Positions 51,164 through 64,000 of a stretch of DNA of 64,000 nt are shown one piece after another (the first letter of the stretch is position 1; each line of letters starts with the position of its first letter). Origin of the DNA: an uncultured Pelagibacteraceae bacterium (GTDB taxonomy: Bacteria; Pseudomonadota; Alphaproteobacteria; Pelagibacterales; Pelagibacteraceae). The stretch spans positions 78,379 to 142,378 of the forward strand of contig CABZDW010000001.1 of NCBI GenBank assembly GCA_902524545.1. Direction: 5' to 3'. Position numbers and translations under genes: made by a program. Below the pieces are notes generated by a model. The model was given only the letters and a program-made list of their open reading frames with translations. It was not told where the DNA came from and made no database searches.

Positions 51164-53002
51164 ATGTTGAAATTATCAAAAAACACAATTCTTATACTTT
51201 TCTCTTTTTTGATAATCCTAACTAAATGGATAATTTCATATTATTTTTTTAAAGAAAGTTTAGAAACAAAGATTATTTTTGAGAGTATTACTGATGGAAA
51301 ATATTACTATACGTTAATTAAATTTTTATCCGATTTAAATCTTTCATATTCTTTCGATCCAAATGTCGAAAATCTTAGAATAATTCAATTACCTTTAGGT
51401 GGAATAATTTGGCACGCTATTTTTTTTAAAATATTAGGGTTAAAATCTTTTATTATTTTAGAATTCATATGTTTATTTGTATTTCTGTATATTTTTACAA
51501 ATTTATTAAATTTTATTTTCAATAATAATCTACTTTCCATTGCAGTTAGTATTATAATTTTTTTATCACCATTACTTATTAAATCCCTAAATTTTTATGA
51601 TGTGCAACCACTTAAAATTTTTGCAGATAATATATATAATTTTCGTGTTCCAAGACCAATGGTTTCAAATTTATATTTTTTTTCCTTTTTTTTAATATTG
51701 GTTAAAATGTTAAATAAAAATTTTTTCTCTTATAAATATTTGATCTTTATAGGATCTATTGCTGCTTTAAGTTTATCAAGTTTTTATTATCATTTTGTTA
51801 TTGAGGTATTAACTTTTATCACTATTCTTTTTTTTAAATTTAAATCAAAAGTTTATTTAGAAATTAAAAAGAACATAAAGCCAATATTACTTTCTTTATC
51901 TATTTTTTTGATAATAGTAACCCCGTTTTTAATAAATCTGCACTTTCACGAAACGGAATATACAAAAAGAGTATGTACTTTCGAAATTGGATTAGATGAA
52001 AAAAAAATATTACTTAAGCATATTTTTAGTAAAATTATTTTTGACAAATTTATATTTTTGATATTAATTTTGGGCATTAGTCAAATTTTTATTAATCAAT
52101 ATTTTAAAAAATTTAATAATGTTTTAAATGTTTCATTTTCGGTTCTCATTTCATCAATAATAGCACCAATTATTTTTATAATCCTAACCAATAAGACTTG
52201 TGTCCTTTATCACTTCATCAATTTGATTATCTTAACACTTTCAATTCATTTATTATTGTTATCAACAATTTTATTTAAAAATATTAATAAAAAATTTAAG
52301 GATTTATTTTTTATATTAATCACACCAATATTGTTTTCATATTATCTAATGTATGATTTTAATAAAAATAAAGATTATAGTTTAGAAAAAAAAATGGATA
52401 TTGAAAGAAAAGAATTTCAATTGGTTATTAGTGAAATCAATAAGAATTTCAGAATTAAAGAATCTAGTATATTAACATTCGATACAAATCTTATGATATG
52501 GTCAATATTAAATGAATTCAAATATATCAATTTACTTAATGGTTTATTTACTTCAAAAAAAGATTATATGCTTGAAAATGATTTAATTTCTTCTTTTAAA
52601 GTTTTAAATCAAGATGAAAAAAATTTTTACGAATTTATAAGAAATAAAAAAGAAAATTGGAGGTATATGAATCATGATTTTGCAAAAATTTTTTTTTACA
52701 AATATCAAGCTAATTCTTTAATAACTTATAATGATAGTAAAAAATTTACTTCAGAAGAATCTTTAGATATAAAGAATAGCTCACCACTCTTACACCAACA
52801 ATCAATATTACCTTTAGATGAACTGAATAGACTTTTGAAAAGATACCAAAATTACAATTTATTGAATAATCCTGATATAATTGTTTTGGATAAAGATGAT
52901 AAATTTTTAGATTTTAAAAAAGTTGATTACATAAATCATTGTGTAAAATTTAATGGAGAAAAATTCATTTTACTTTTCAATGTTTTGAAGACTAATTGCT
53001 AA
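51164..53002 (+). CDS. Large uncharacterised polytopic membrane protein (612 aa)
   Basis: About ten to twelve hydrophobic helices in the first 420 residues, then a soluble lysine-rich C-terminal third (about 425-612). The first loop has ESITDGKYYYTLIKFLSDLN and a later loop DNIYNFRVPRPMVSN. This layout resembles GT-C glycosyltransferases or sugar-ligases, but I do not recognise a family. The gene is strikingly AT-rich even for this genome. It sits between tRNA-Thr and rlmB, two genes likely adjacent in the ancestral order, so it looks like an inserted accessory gene. Its stop overlaps the rlmB stop by 4 nt. Confidence 0.65.
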   Translation: MLKLSKNTILILFSFLIILTKWIISYYFFKESLETKIIFESITDGKYYYTLIKFLSDLNLSYSFDPNVENLRIIQLPLGGIIWHAIFFKILGLKSFIILEFICLFVFLYIFTNLLNFIFNNNLLSIAVSIIIFLSPLLIKSLNFYDVQPLKIFADNIYNFRVPRPMVSNLYFFSFFLILVKMLNKNFFSYKYLIFIGSIAALSLSSFYYHFVIEVLTFITILFFKFKSKVYLEIKKNIKPILLSLSIFLIIVTPFLINLHFHETEYTKRVCTFEIGLDEKKILLKHIFSKIIFDKFIFLILILGISQIFINQYFKKFNNVLNVSFSVLISSIIAPIIFIILTNKTCVLYHFINLIILTLSIHLLLLSTILFKNINKKFKDLFFILITPILFSYYLMYDFNKNKDYSLEKKMDIERKEFQLVISEINKNFRIKESSILTFDTNLMIWSILNEFKYINLLNGLFTSKKDYMLENDLISSFKVLNQDEKNFYEFIRNKKENWRYMNHDFAKIFFYKYQANSLITYNDSKKFTSEESLDIKNSSPLLHQQSILPLDELNRLLKRYQNYNLLNNPDIIVLDKDDKFLDFKKVDYINHCVKFNGEKFILLFNVLKTNC

Positions 53003-53739
53003 ATTTTTTTTAGAAAATTTAGATAATGAAATACAATAGCAGCGCTATTAGATATATTTAAGCTTTCAATTTTTTTATTAATACTAATTTTTACTAAATA
53101 GTCAGCATATTTAGATGTATGTAAGTGCATCCCAGAACCCTCAGACCCAAACAAAAGTATATTATTTCCTTTCCAATCTATTTTAGTAAAATCCTTCTTG
53201 CCATCACCATCAAAACCATAAACCCAGAAATTTTTATCTTTTAAATTTTTTAATGTTGAATTAATGTTTGATACTTCGAATATATTTAAGTATTCTATTG
53301 ATCCACTAGCCGCTTTATACATCAACTTACTTTCACTCGGAAAATGTCTTTCTTTTATAATAAGTCCATCAATATTAAATGATACTGCACTTCTTATGAG
53401 TGCACCAATATTTCTAGCATCCGTAACTCCATCCAAACAAACTAAAGTAATATTATTTTGTCTCTTTATAAATTCTTTTAAGATTGGTTTTTCAAGATGC
53501 TCTATTTCTGCAACGTAACCTTGGTGCAGTAAATTTTCTTTAGTTGTATACTTATCTAGTTCCTTTTTTGTTTTAAAATAAATTTTAACATTTTCCAAAA
53601 GATTTTTATTTGGATTTTTTCTATGTATATTTTTCTTACTTTCCTCCGTTAAAAAAACTCTCAAAACTTTTCTTTTTGGATTTTTTAGTGCCTCAATTAC
53701 TGCATGTTGACCAACAATGAAAAATGGCGATTTATTCAT
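52999..53739 (-). CDS. rlmB: 23S rRNA (guanosine-2'-O-)-methyltransferase RlmB family
   Basis: 246 aa SPOUT methyltransferase. The N-terminal substrate-binding start FIVGQHAVIEALKNPKRKVLRV, then LVCLDGVTDARNIGALIRSA, ILLFGSEGSGMH and IESLNISNSAAIVFHYL are the TrmH/RlmB motifs. It most likely methylates G2251 of 23S rRNA; other TrmH-type targets are possible. It is transcribed away from the tRNA-Tyr/tuf operon and is convergent with the 612-aa membrane protein. Confidence 0.9.
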   Translation of the reverse strand: MNKSPFFIVGQHAVIEALKNPKRKVLRVFLTEESKKNIHRKNPNKNLLENVKIYFKTKKELDKYTTKENLLHQGYVAEIEHLEKPILKEFIKRQNNITLVCLDGVTDARNIGALIRSAVSFNIDGLIIKERHFPSESKLMYKAASGSIEYLNIFEVSNINSTLKNLKDKNFWVYGFDGDGKKDFTKIDWKGNNILLFGSEGSGMHLHTSKYADYLVKISINKKIESLNISNSAAIVFHYLNFLKKI

Positions 53740-53793
53740 AAATTAACCTATGTTTTACACGTTTTTATGAATATTTTCTCAATAAATCACGTA

Positions 53794-53821
53794 TTGCATT
53801 TGGATAAATAAAATATATAAA
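53794..53821 (+). promoter_or_regulatory. Possible promoter of the tRNA-Tyr/tRNA-Gly/tuf operon
   Basis: TATAAA at 53816-53821 is a good -10 box. TTGCAT at 53794-53799, 16 bp upstream, is a weak -35 (3 of 6). It lies in the 130-bp gap between rlmB and tRNA-Tyr, the only space available for a promoter of this highly expressed operon. Confidence 0.4.
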
Positions 53822-53850
53822 ACCCATGTTGTTTGAAGCTTTATTGAACA

Positions 53851-53866
53851 AGGGGACACTTCCCCT
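53851..53866 (+). other. Stem-loop just upstream of tRNA-Tyr
   Basis: AGGGGA and TCCCCT form a perfect 6-bp stem with a CACT loop, 3 nt before the tRNA-Tyr 5' end. TCCCCT could also pair with the GAGGGG of the tRNA acceptor strand, so the hairpin may keep the leader from misfolding with the tRNA or guide RNase P. Confidence 0.5.
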
Positions 53867-53869
53867 AAG

Positions 53870-53955
53870 GGAGGGGTTCCAGAGCGGTCAAATGGGGCGG
53901 GCTGTAAACCCGTTGACTTCGGTCTTCGAAAGTTCGAATCTTTCCCCCTCCACCA
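53870..53955 (+). tRNA. tRNA-Tyr (anticodon GUA)
   Basis: 86-nt type II tRNA: acceptor GGAGGGG pairs with CCCCTCC, anticodon loop CTGTAAA (GUA), a long variable arm, T-loop TTCGAAT, A73 and encoded CCA. It is first in the tRNA-Tyr/tRNA-Gly/tuf/tRNA-Trp/secE series. Confidence 0.96.
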
Positions 53956-54000
53956 TTCAATATGTTTCAAATAATACTGGAGTGTTACTCTTGGGGTTGT

Positions 54001-54074
54001 GCGGGTGTAGTTCAATGGTAGAACGCTAGCCTTCCAAGCTGGATGTAAGGGTTCGATTCCCTTTACCCGCTCCA
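54001..54074 (+). tRNA. tRNA-Gly (anticodon UCC)
   Basis: Acceptor GCGGGTG pairs with TACCCGC (last pair G-T), D-loop TTCAATGGTAGAA, anticodon loop CTTCCAA (UCC), T-loop TTCGATT and encoded CCA. It lies 45 bp after tRNA-Tyr and 40 bp before tuf, the conserved tufB-type order. Confidence 0.96.
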
Positions 54075-54114
54075 AGAAAATAAATTTAAAATTTAAAAGT
54101 GAGGATTAAAAGTA

Positions 54115-55305
54115 ATGTCAAAAGAAAAATTTGTAAGAAATAAACCACATTGTAACATCGGTACAATTGGTCATGTCGATCATGGAAAGACAACATTAAC
54201 GGCAGCTATCACTAAAGTTTTGTCTGAAACTGGTGGCGCACAAGCTATCGCATATGATCAAATTGATAAAGCCCCGGAAGAAAAAGAGAGAGGTATTACT
54301 ATATCTACTGCTCATGTAGAATATGAGACTGAAAAAAGACATTATGCTCACGTAGATTGTCCAGGACATGCTGATTATGTAAAAAATATGATTACTGGTG
54401 CAGCACAAATGGATGGAGCAATCTTAGTTGTAAACGCTGCAGATGGACCAATGCCACAAACAAGAGAGCATATACTTTTAGCTAGACAAGTTGGAGTTCC
54501 TGCTATTTGTGTATACTTAAATAAAGTAGACCAAGTGGATGATAAAGAAATGATAGATCTTGTTGAGGAGGAAATAAGAGAATTGTTAACGTCATACAAA
54601 TTTCCAGGTGACAAAACTCCAATAGCAAAAGGTTCTGCACTCGCTGCCGTTGAGGGAAGAGATGAAGAGATAGGAAAAAAATCAATTTTAGAATTAATGA
54701 AAAATGTTGATGAATTTATTCCACAACCAGACAGACCGAAAGATAAAGATTTCCTAATGCCTGTGGAAGATGTATTTTCTATTTCTGGAAGAGGTACAGT
54801 TGCAACTGGGAGAGTTGAATCTGGTGTATTGAAAACTGGTGACGAGATTGAAATAATTGGTATCAGAGAAACAAAAAAGTCTGTTTGTACAGGTGTAGAA
54901 ATGTTTAGAAAACTGTTAGATTCTGGTGAAGCAGGAGATAACGTTGGTGTTCTTTTAAGAGGGGTAGAAAGAACTGATATTGAAAGAGGACAAGTTCTTT
55001 GTAAACCTGGTTCAGTAACACCTCATACGAAATTTGAAGCACAAGCTTATGTATTAAAGAAAGAGGAGGGTGGCAGGCATACTCCATTTTTTACAAAATA
55101 CAGACCACAATTTTATTTTAGAACTACAGATGTTACAGGTGAAGTTGAATTACCAGCAGGCACTGAAATGGTTATGCCGGGTGATGATGCTAAATTTACA
55201 GTTAAATTAATAACTCCCATTGCAATGTCAGAAAAACTGAACTTTGCAATCAGAGAAGGTGGTAGAACTGTAGGAGCTGGAGTTGTAACCAAAATTATAG
55301 AGTAA
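54115..55305 (+). CDS. tuf: Elongation factor Tu
   Basis: 396 aa GTPase that brings aminoacyl-tRNA to the ribosome. [10 protein letters not shown] (P-loop), DCPGHADY (switch II) and NKVD are intact, with RGITI before switch II. Domain 2 and 3 motifs such as [19 protein letters not shown] and [16 protein letters not shown] are complete. GTGAGG lies 10 nt upstream of the ATG as ribosome site. It is placed between tRNA-Gly and tRNA-Trp, as in the tufB operon of many proteobacteria. Confidence 0.99.
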   Translation: MSKEKFVRNKPHCNIGTIGHVDHGKTTLTAAITKVLSETGGAQAIAYDQIDKAPEEKERGITISTAHVEYETEKRHYAHVDCPGHADYVKNMITGAAQMDGAILVVNAADGPMPQTREHILLARQVGVPAICVYLNKVDQVDDKEMIDLVEEEIRELLTSYKFPGDKTPIAKGSALAAVEGRDEEIGKKSILELMKNVDEFIPQPDRPKDKDFLMPVEDVFSISGRGTVATGRVESGVLKTGDEIEIIGIRETKKSVCTGVEMFRKLLDSGEAGDNVGVLLRGVERTDIERGQVLCKPGSVTPHTKFEAQAYVLKKEEGGRHTPFFTKYRPQFYFRTTDVTGEVELPAGTEMVMPGDDAKFTVKLITPIAMSEKLNFAIREGGRTVGAGVVTKIIE

Positions 55306-55314
55306 ACTCTATAT

Positions 55315-55390
55315 AGGAGTGTAGCTCAATTGGTAGAGCGCCGGTCTCCAAAACCGGAGGCTGAGGGTTCGAGTCCCTCCGCTCCTGCCA
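55315..55390 (+). tRNA. tRNA-Trp (anticodon CCA)
   Basis: Acceptor AGGAGTG pairs with CGCTCCT, anticodon loop CTCCAAA (CCA), T-loop TTCGAGT, G73 and encoded CCA. It starts 9 bp after tuf and precedes secE by 22 bp, the common tuf-trpT-secE-nusG order. Confidence 0.97.
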
Positions 55391-55412
55391 ACTTATTAAA
55401 CTAGATTAAATT

Positions 55413-55604
55413 ATGAAAAACCCGATTAAATTTATCCAAGAGGTAAAACAAGAGGCTTTTAAAGTTAGTTGGCCTACAGGTAAGGAAACGATACAAGGTG
55501 CTTTAATGGTGTTTGCTATGGCTGTCGTAATGTCATTATTTTTTCTTTTGCTTGATCAGGTTTTAAAATTTTTCTTAGAACTTTTGCTTAAAATGAGTTT
55601 ATAA
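55413..55604 (+). CDS. secE: Preprotein translocase subunit SecE
   Basis: 63 aa with one transmembrane helix. KFIQEVKQEAFKVSWPTGKETIQGALMVFAMAVVMSLFFLLLD shows the SecE signature (E..kV.WP...e....t..V......) followed by the hydrophobic anchor. SecE clamps SecY in the inner-membrane protein channel. This is the short, single-helix form. Its stop shares a base with the nusG start. Confidence 0.96.
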   Translation: MKNPIKFIQEVKQEAFKVSWPTGKETIQGALMVFAMAVVMSLFFLLLDQVLKFFLELLLKMSL

Positions 55605-56134
55605 TGAAAAACTGGTACATAGTTCAATCACATTCAAGCTTTGAAAATAAAGTTGCTGGTTTAATAAAGGAGGAGGCAGAAAAAGCAAAAATTTCAGATA
55701 AATTTGATGAAATAATTGTTCCGACACATGATGTTACTGAGGTTAAAAGAGGCAAAAGAGTTCAAAGAAAAAAAAAATATTTTCCTGGTTATGTTCTTAT
55801 TAAGAGTGAAATGGACAACAGCATTTATCATATGATTAAAAATATAAAGAGAGTAAGCGGTTTTTTAGGAACAAAAGGTATACCTGTTCCAGTATCTGAC
55901 AAAGAGATAGAAAAGATTTTAGGTCAAATAAAAGATGGTGTAGCTCAGCCAAAATCTGGTATAGAGTACAGCGTTGGCGAAAAAGTCCAAGTTGTAGATG
56001 GACCATTTGCTTCATTTAGTGGAATGGTTGAGGAAATTGATGAAGAGAAGTCAAGATTAAAAGTTTCAGTTTCTATATTTGGAAGACCGACACCAGTTGA
56101 ATTAGAATATAATCAAGTGGAGAAAATAAGTTAA
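55604..56134 (+). CDS. nusG: Transcription termination/antitermination protein NusG
   Basis: 176 aa. [16 protein letters not shown] opens the NGN domain, [12 protein letters not shown] and [16 protein letters not shown] follow, and the C-terminal KOW domain has [22 protein letters not shown]. NusG links RNA polymerase to Rho and to the ribosome. It overlaps secE and rplK by 1 nt each. Confidence 0.98.
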   Translation: MKNWYIVQSHSSFENKVAGLIKEEAEKAKISDKFDEIIVPTHDVTEVKRGKRVQRKKKYFPGYVLIKSEMDNSIYHMIKNIKRVSGFLGTKGIPVPVSDKEIEKILGQIKDGVAQPKSGIEYSVGEKVQVVDGPFASFSGMVEEIDEEKSRLKVSVSIFGRPTPVELEYNQVEKIS

Positions 56135-56565
56135 TGGCAGTAAAAAAAGAGATAAGTGGATTTATAAAATTACAAATTAAAGGTGGTCAGGCTAATCCGG
56201 CTCCACCAGTTGGTCCAGCTTTAGGTCAACGTGGAGTTAATATAATGGAATTTTGTAAAGCTTTTAATGACAAAACAAAAACTTTAGCGGGTAAACCTGT
56301 TCCAGTGGAAATTACTGTTTATAAAGATAAAAAATTTGATTTTAAGATAAAATCACCACCTGCTTCATTTTTTATAAGAGAGGCAGCAAAATTAAAAAGT
56401 GGTTCACAAGAACCAGGAAGAAATATTGTAGCCTCTATTACAAAAAAACAAGCAGAGGAAATCGCTAAACAAAAAATGAGTGATTTAAACGCGGTAGATT
56501 TAGAGCAAGCTGTAAAAATTATTGCAGGCTCAGCGAGATCTATGGGAATTGAAGTAAAAGAATAA
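56134..56565 (+). CDS. rplK: 50S ribosomal protein L11
   Basis: 143 aa. The pattern [31 protein letters not shown] and the C-terminal [10 protein letters not shown] are those of L11, part of the GTPase-associated centre. It has normal length. In E. coli the L11-L1 operon is repressed by L1 at a leader site; here the 1-nt overlap with nusG leaves no leader before rplK. Confidence 0.98.
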   Translation: MAVKKEISGFIKLQIKGGQANPAPPVGPALGQRGVNIMEFCKAFNDKTKTLAGKPVPVEITVYKDKKFDFKIKSPPASFFIREAAKLKSGSQEPGRNIVASITKKQAEEIAKQKMSDLNAVDLEQAVKIIAGSARSMGIEVKE

Positions 56566-57254
56566 TGATGTCAAAAAGATTTAAAAAACTACCAGATAAA
56601 ACATCAGAATTACCTGCAGAAATTATTGAAAAATTAATTCCTACAATTAAAAAAAATTGTACGACAAAATTTGATGAGTCTATTGATTTAAGTTTCCAAA
56701 TTAATATCAAACAAAAAAAAAATGAAATTAATATTAGAACTGTGGTAAATCTTCCAGGTGGCTCTGGAAAAAAAGTAAAAGTAGCAGTAGTTTGTGAAGA
56801 TGCAAAATCAGCTGATGCAAAAGCAGCTGGTGCAGATATCGTTGGTGGTGATGATTTTATTGAAAAAATTAAAAATGGAGAAATTAATTTTGAAAAATTA
56901 ATTTGTACACCTTCAATGATGGTTAAATTATCTAAATTAGGTAAAGTGCTTGGTCCGAAGGGTTTAATGCCCAACCCAAAACTTGGTTCTGTAACTGAGG
57001 ATTTAAAGACCGCAGTATCAGATGCAAAATCAGGTCAAGCAGAATTAAGAAATGATAAAGATGGAAATATTGGTGTGAATATTGGTAAAAAATCTTTTGC
57101 TGATGTTAAACTAATTAAAAATTATAATGCAATTATTGAAACTTTTGAAAAAGAAAAGTCTAACAATACGGTTAAGGGTGAGTTAATTAAGTCAGCATTT
57201 ATAACTTCAACGATGGGTGTCTCATATAAATTAAAATTAGGAAAAAGTATTTAA
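56565..57254 (+). CDS. rplA: 50S ribosomal protein L1
   Basis: 229 aa. Motifs VNLPGGSGKKVKVAVVCE, MVKLSKLGKVLGPKGLMPNPKLG (the L1 signature) and SFADVKLIKNYNAIIETFEKEK are complete. L1 forms the stalk that handles the exiting tRNA. Two ATG codons stand in tandem (56565 and 56568); either may be used. The first overlaps the rplK stop. Confidence 0.98.
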   Translation: MMSKRFKKLPDKTSELPAEIIEKLIPTIKKNCTTKFDESIDLSFQINIKQKKNEINIRTVVNLPGGSGKKVKVAVVCEDAKSADAKAAGADIVGGDDFIEKIKNGEINFEKLICTPSMMVKLSKLGKVLGPKGLMPNPKLGSVTEDLKTAVSDAKSGQAELRNDKDGNIGVNIGKKSFADVKLIKNYNAIIETFEKEKSNNTVKGELIKSAFITSTMGVSYKLKLGKSI

Positions 57255-57260
57255 CTAGTT

Positions 57261-57782
57261 ATGATGAACAAAGAACAGAAAAAAAATTATATAAGTGAAA
57301 TGACTGCACAATTTGAAAATAGCAAAGCAGTTATGGTAACTCACTATCAGGGTTTAACAATGCCTCAACTTGATGAATTAAGATCAAAAATGAGAGAGCA
57401 TGGTATAGTTTTTAAAATTACTAAAAATAGAATTACAAAATTAGCTTTGGAAAAAACTAAATGTAAAGATTTATCAAACTTATTTACTGGTCCAACTGCA
57501 GTAGCATTTGGAGAGGACGCTATTATGTCAGCAAGAATTTTATCAAAATTTGCCAAGGATAATGAGAATCTTAAGCTTATTGGTGGAATCATGGATAAAG
57601 AGGTTCTAGATCAAGCTGGAGTATTAAATGTAGCTAGTTTACCAACCTTAGACGAAGCAAGAGCAAATATTGTAGGAATTCTGAATGCTTCTGCATCAAA
57701 ATTAGTCAGTATTTTACTTGCACGATCGGAAAAAATGAGTAATTTACCCTCAGAAAATTCTGAAACCCAACCCAAAGAGTAA
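57261..57782 (+). CDS. rplJ: 50S ribosomal protein L10
   Basis: 173 aa. SKAVMVTHYQGLTMPQLDELRSKMREHGIVFKITKNRITKLAL is the L10 N-terminal domain. The C-terminal helix that binds L7/L12 dimers follows (GILNASASKLVSILLARSEK). In many bacteria L10-L12 represses translation at a long rplJ leader; here only 6 bp separate it from rplA, so that leader is absent. The last 15 residues are polar and not conserved. Confidence 0.97.
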   Translation: MMNKEQKKNYISEMTAQFENSKAVMVTHYQGLTMPQLDELRSKMREHGIVFKITKNRITKLALEKTKCKDLSNLFTGPTAVAFGEDAIMSARILSKFAKDNENLKLIGGIMDKEVLDQAGVLNVASLPTLDEARANIVGILNASASKLVSILLARSEKMSNLPSENSETQPKE

Positions 57783-57785
57783 AAA

Positions 57786-58151
57786 ATGCCTGACCTAAAT
57801 AAAATTATAGAAGATTTATCTAATTTGACTGTTGCTGAAGCAGCAGATCTTTCTAAACAATTAGAGGAAAAATGGGGTGTTACCCCAATGGCAGCTGCAG
57901 CTCCAGCAGCAGCCGGTGCCGCAGCAGCAGCAGAAGAGAAAGATGATTTTATCATCATGTTAGTTTCTGCAGGTGATAAAAAAATTAACGTTATTAAAGA
58001 AGTAAGAGCAGCAACTTCTCTAGGCCTTAAAGAAGCTAAAGATTTAGTCGAAGGTGCACCTAAAGAAGTGAAAACTGGTGTGCCTAAAAAAGAAGCTGAG
58101 GAAATAAAGGCTAAGTTAGAGGCTGCAGGCGCTAAAGTAGAACTTAAATAA
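57786..58151 (+). CDS. rplL: 50S ribosomal protein L7/L12
   Basis: 121 aa. The N-terminal dimerisation part ([27 protein letters not shown]) is joined by an Ala-rich hinge (about residues 36-49) to the C-terminal domain with [28 protein letters not shown]. It is the flexible stalk protein that recruits translation GTPases. It follows rplJ by 3 nt. Confidence 0.98.
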   Translation: MPDLNKIIEDLSNLTVAEAADLSKQLEEKWGVTPMAAAAPAAAGAAAAAEEKDDFIIMLVSAGDKKINVIKEVRAATSLGLKEAKDLVEGAPKEVKTGVPKKEAEEIKAKLEAAGAKVELK

Positions 58152-58206
58152 ATTAATAAGGAATTTTTTAGCTCTGGTTAATTTAATTAATCAGTCTTAA
58201 ACATAG

Positions 58207-64000
<5,794 letters not shown>

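Noticed and set aside
53779..54075. Open frames on both strands across the tRNA-Tyr/tRNA-Gly region (98 aa minus, 67 aa plus)
   Set aside because: They are readings of the tRNA genes themselves; their 'protein' similarity would be to other misannotated tRNA frames.
58152..58206. A terminator or attenuator between rplL and rpoB
   Set aside because: GGTTAATTTAATTAATCAG can form a small AT-rich stem, but there is no G-C-rich stem or T-run, so support is too weak.

Overview
The window looks like a SAR11 (Pelagibacterales, Alphaproteobacteria) chromosome. It is very AT-rich, and most spacers are only a few bases long or replaced by overlaps such as ATGA, TAATG or 4-nt convergent stop overlaps. 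Gene content is also typical: a TRAP uptake operon, a 2-methylcitrate cluster, class II DAHP synthase, purSQLCB, and the tRNA-Tyr/tRNA-Gly/tuf/tRNA-Trp/secE/nusG/rplKAJL/rpoBC block. The subclade cannot be judged from sequence alone. All function calls rest on motifs and recalled family patterns; no database search was run.

Layout. 1-4.2 kb: a flavin-oxidase-like protein (cut by the window edge), a beta-hydroxyacid dehydrogenase, an MFS carrier, the RNA polymerase omega subunit and a class III CoA-transferase. 4.2-9.2 kb: a TRAP transporter (dctPQM) with a clear promoter and an internal terminator, then dusA, a TauE/SafE exporter and a small DUF2061 protein. 9.3-13.9 kb: phosphomannomutase and class I ribonucleotide reductase (nrdAB). 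13.9-14.8 kb: a possible haem module (IsdG-like oxygenase, a HemP-like peptide, a DUF4149 membrane protein). 14.8-18.4 kb: prpD-prpB-prpC. 18.4-29.8 kb: gph, a stand-alone GlmU acetyltransferase domain with glmS, DAHP synthase, nadE, cysS, cimA, trmJ, rpsD and a methyltransferase. 29.8-38.2 kb: grxD, bolA, purLQSCB, map, sfsA, cinA-like and a GGCT-like gene. 38.2-42.0 kb: a probable glucosylglycerate set (phosphatase, synthase, GH13 phosphorylase).

42-53 kb is an accessory region. It carries a divergent sugar-phosphate cyclase related to the C7-cyclitol synthases, a DUF6492 glycosyltransferase-like protein, small membrane peptides and large membrane proteins. It also holds two miniature cargo cassettes at tRNA genes. 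Cassette 1 sits at tRNA-Leu(UAA): a 103-bp direct repeat containing the tRNA promoter region and 5' half brackets one 507-aa membrane protein. Cassette 2 sits at tRNA-Thr(UGU): a 51-bp exact repeat of the tRNA 3' half brackets one secreted trypsin-like protease. Neither has an integrase. Both carry tandem 11-bp repeats (different sequence in each) near both ends, as expected for arm-type sites of a tyrosine recombinase. I read them as non-autonomous, trans-mobilised single-gene elements, and consider them the most novel part of the window.

53.8-64 kb is the conserved translation/transcription superoperon, ending inside rpoC.
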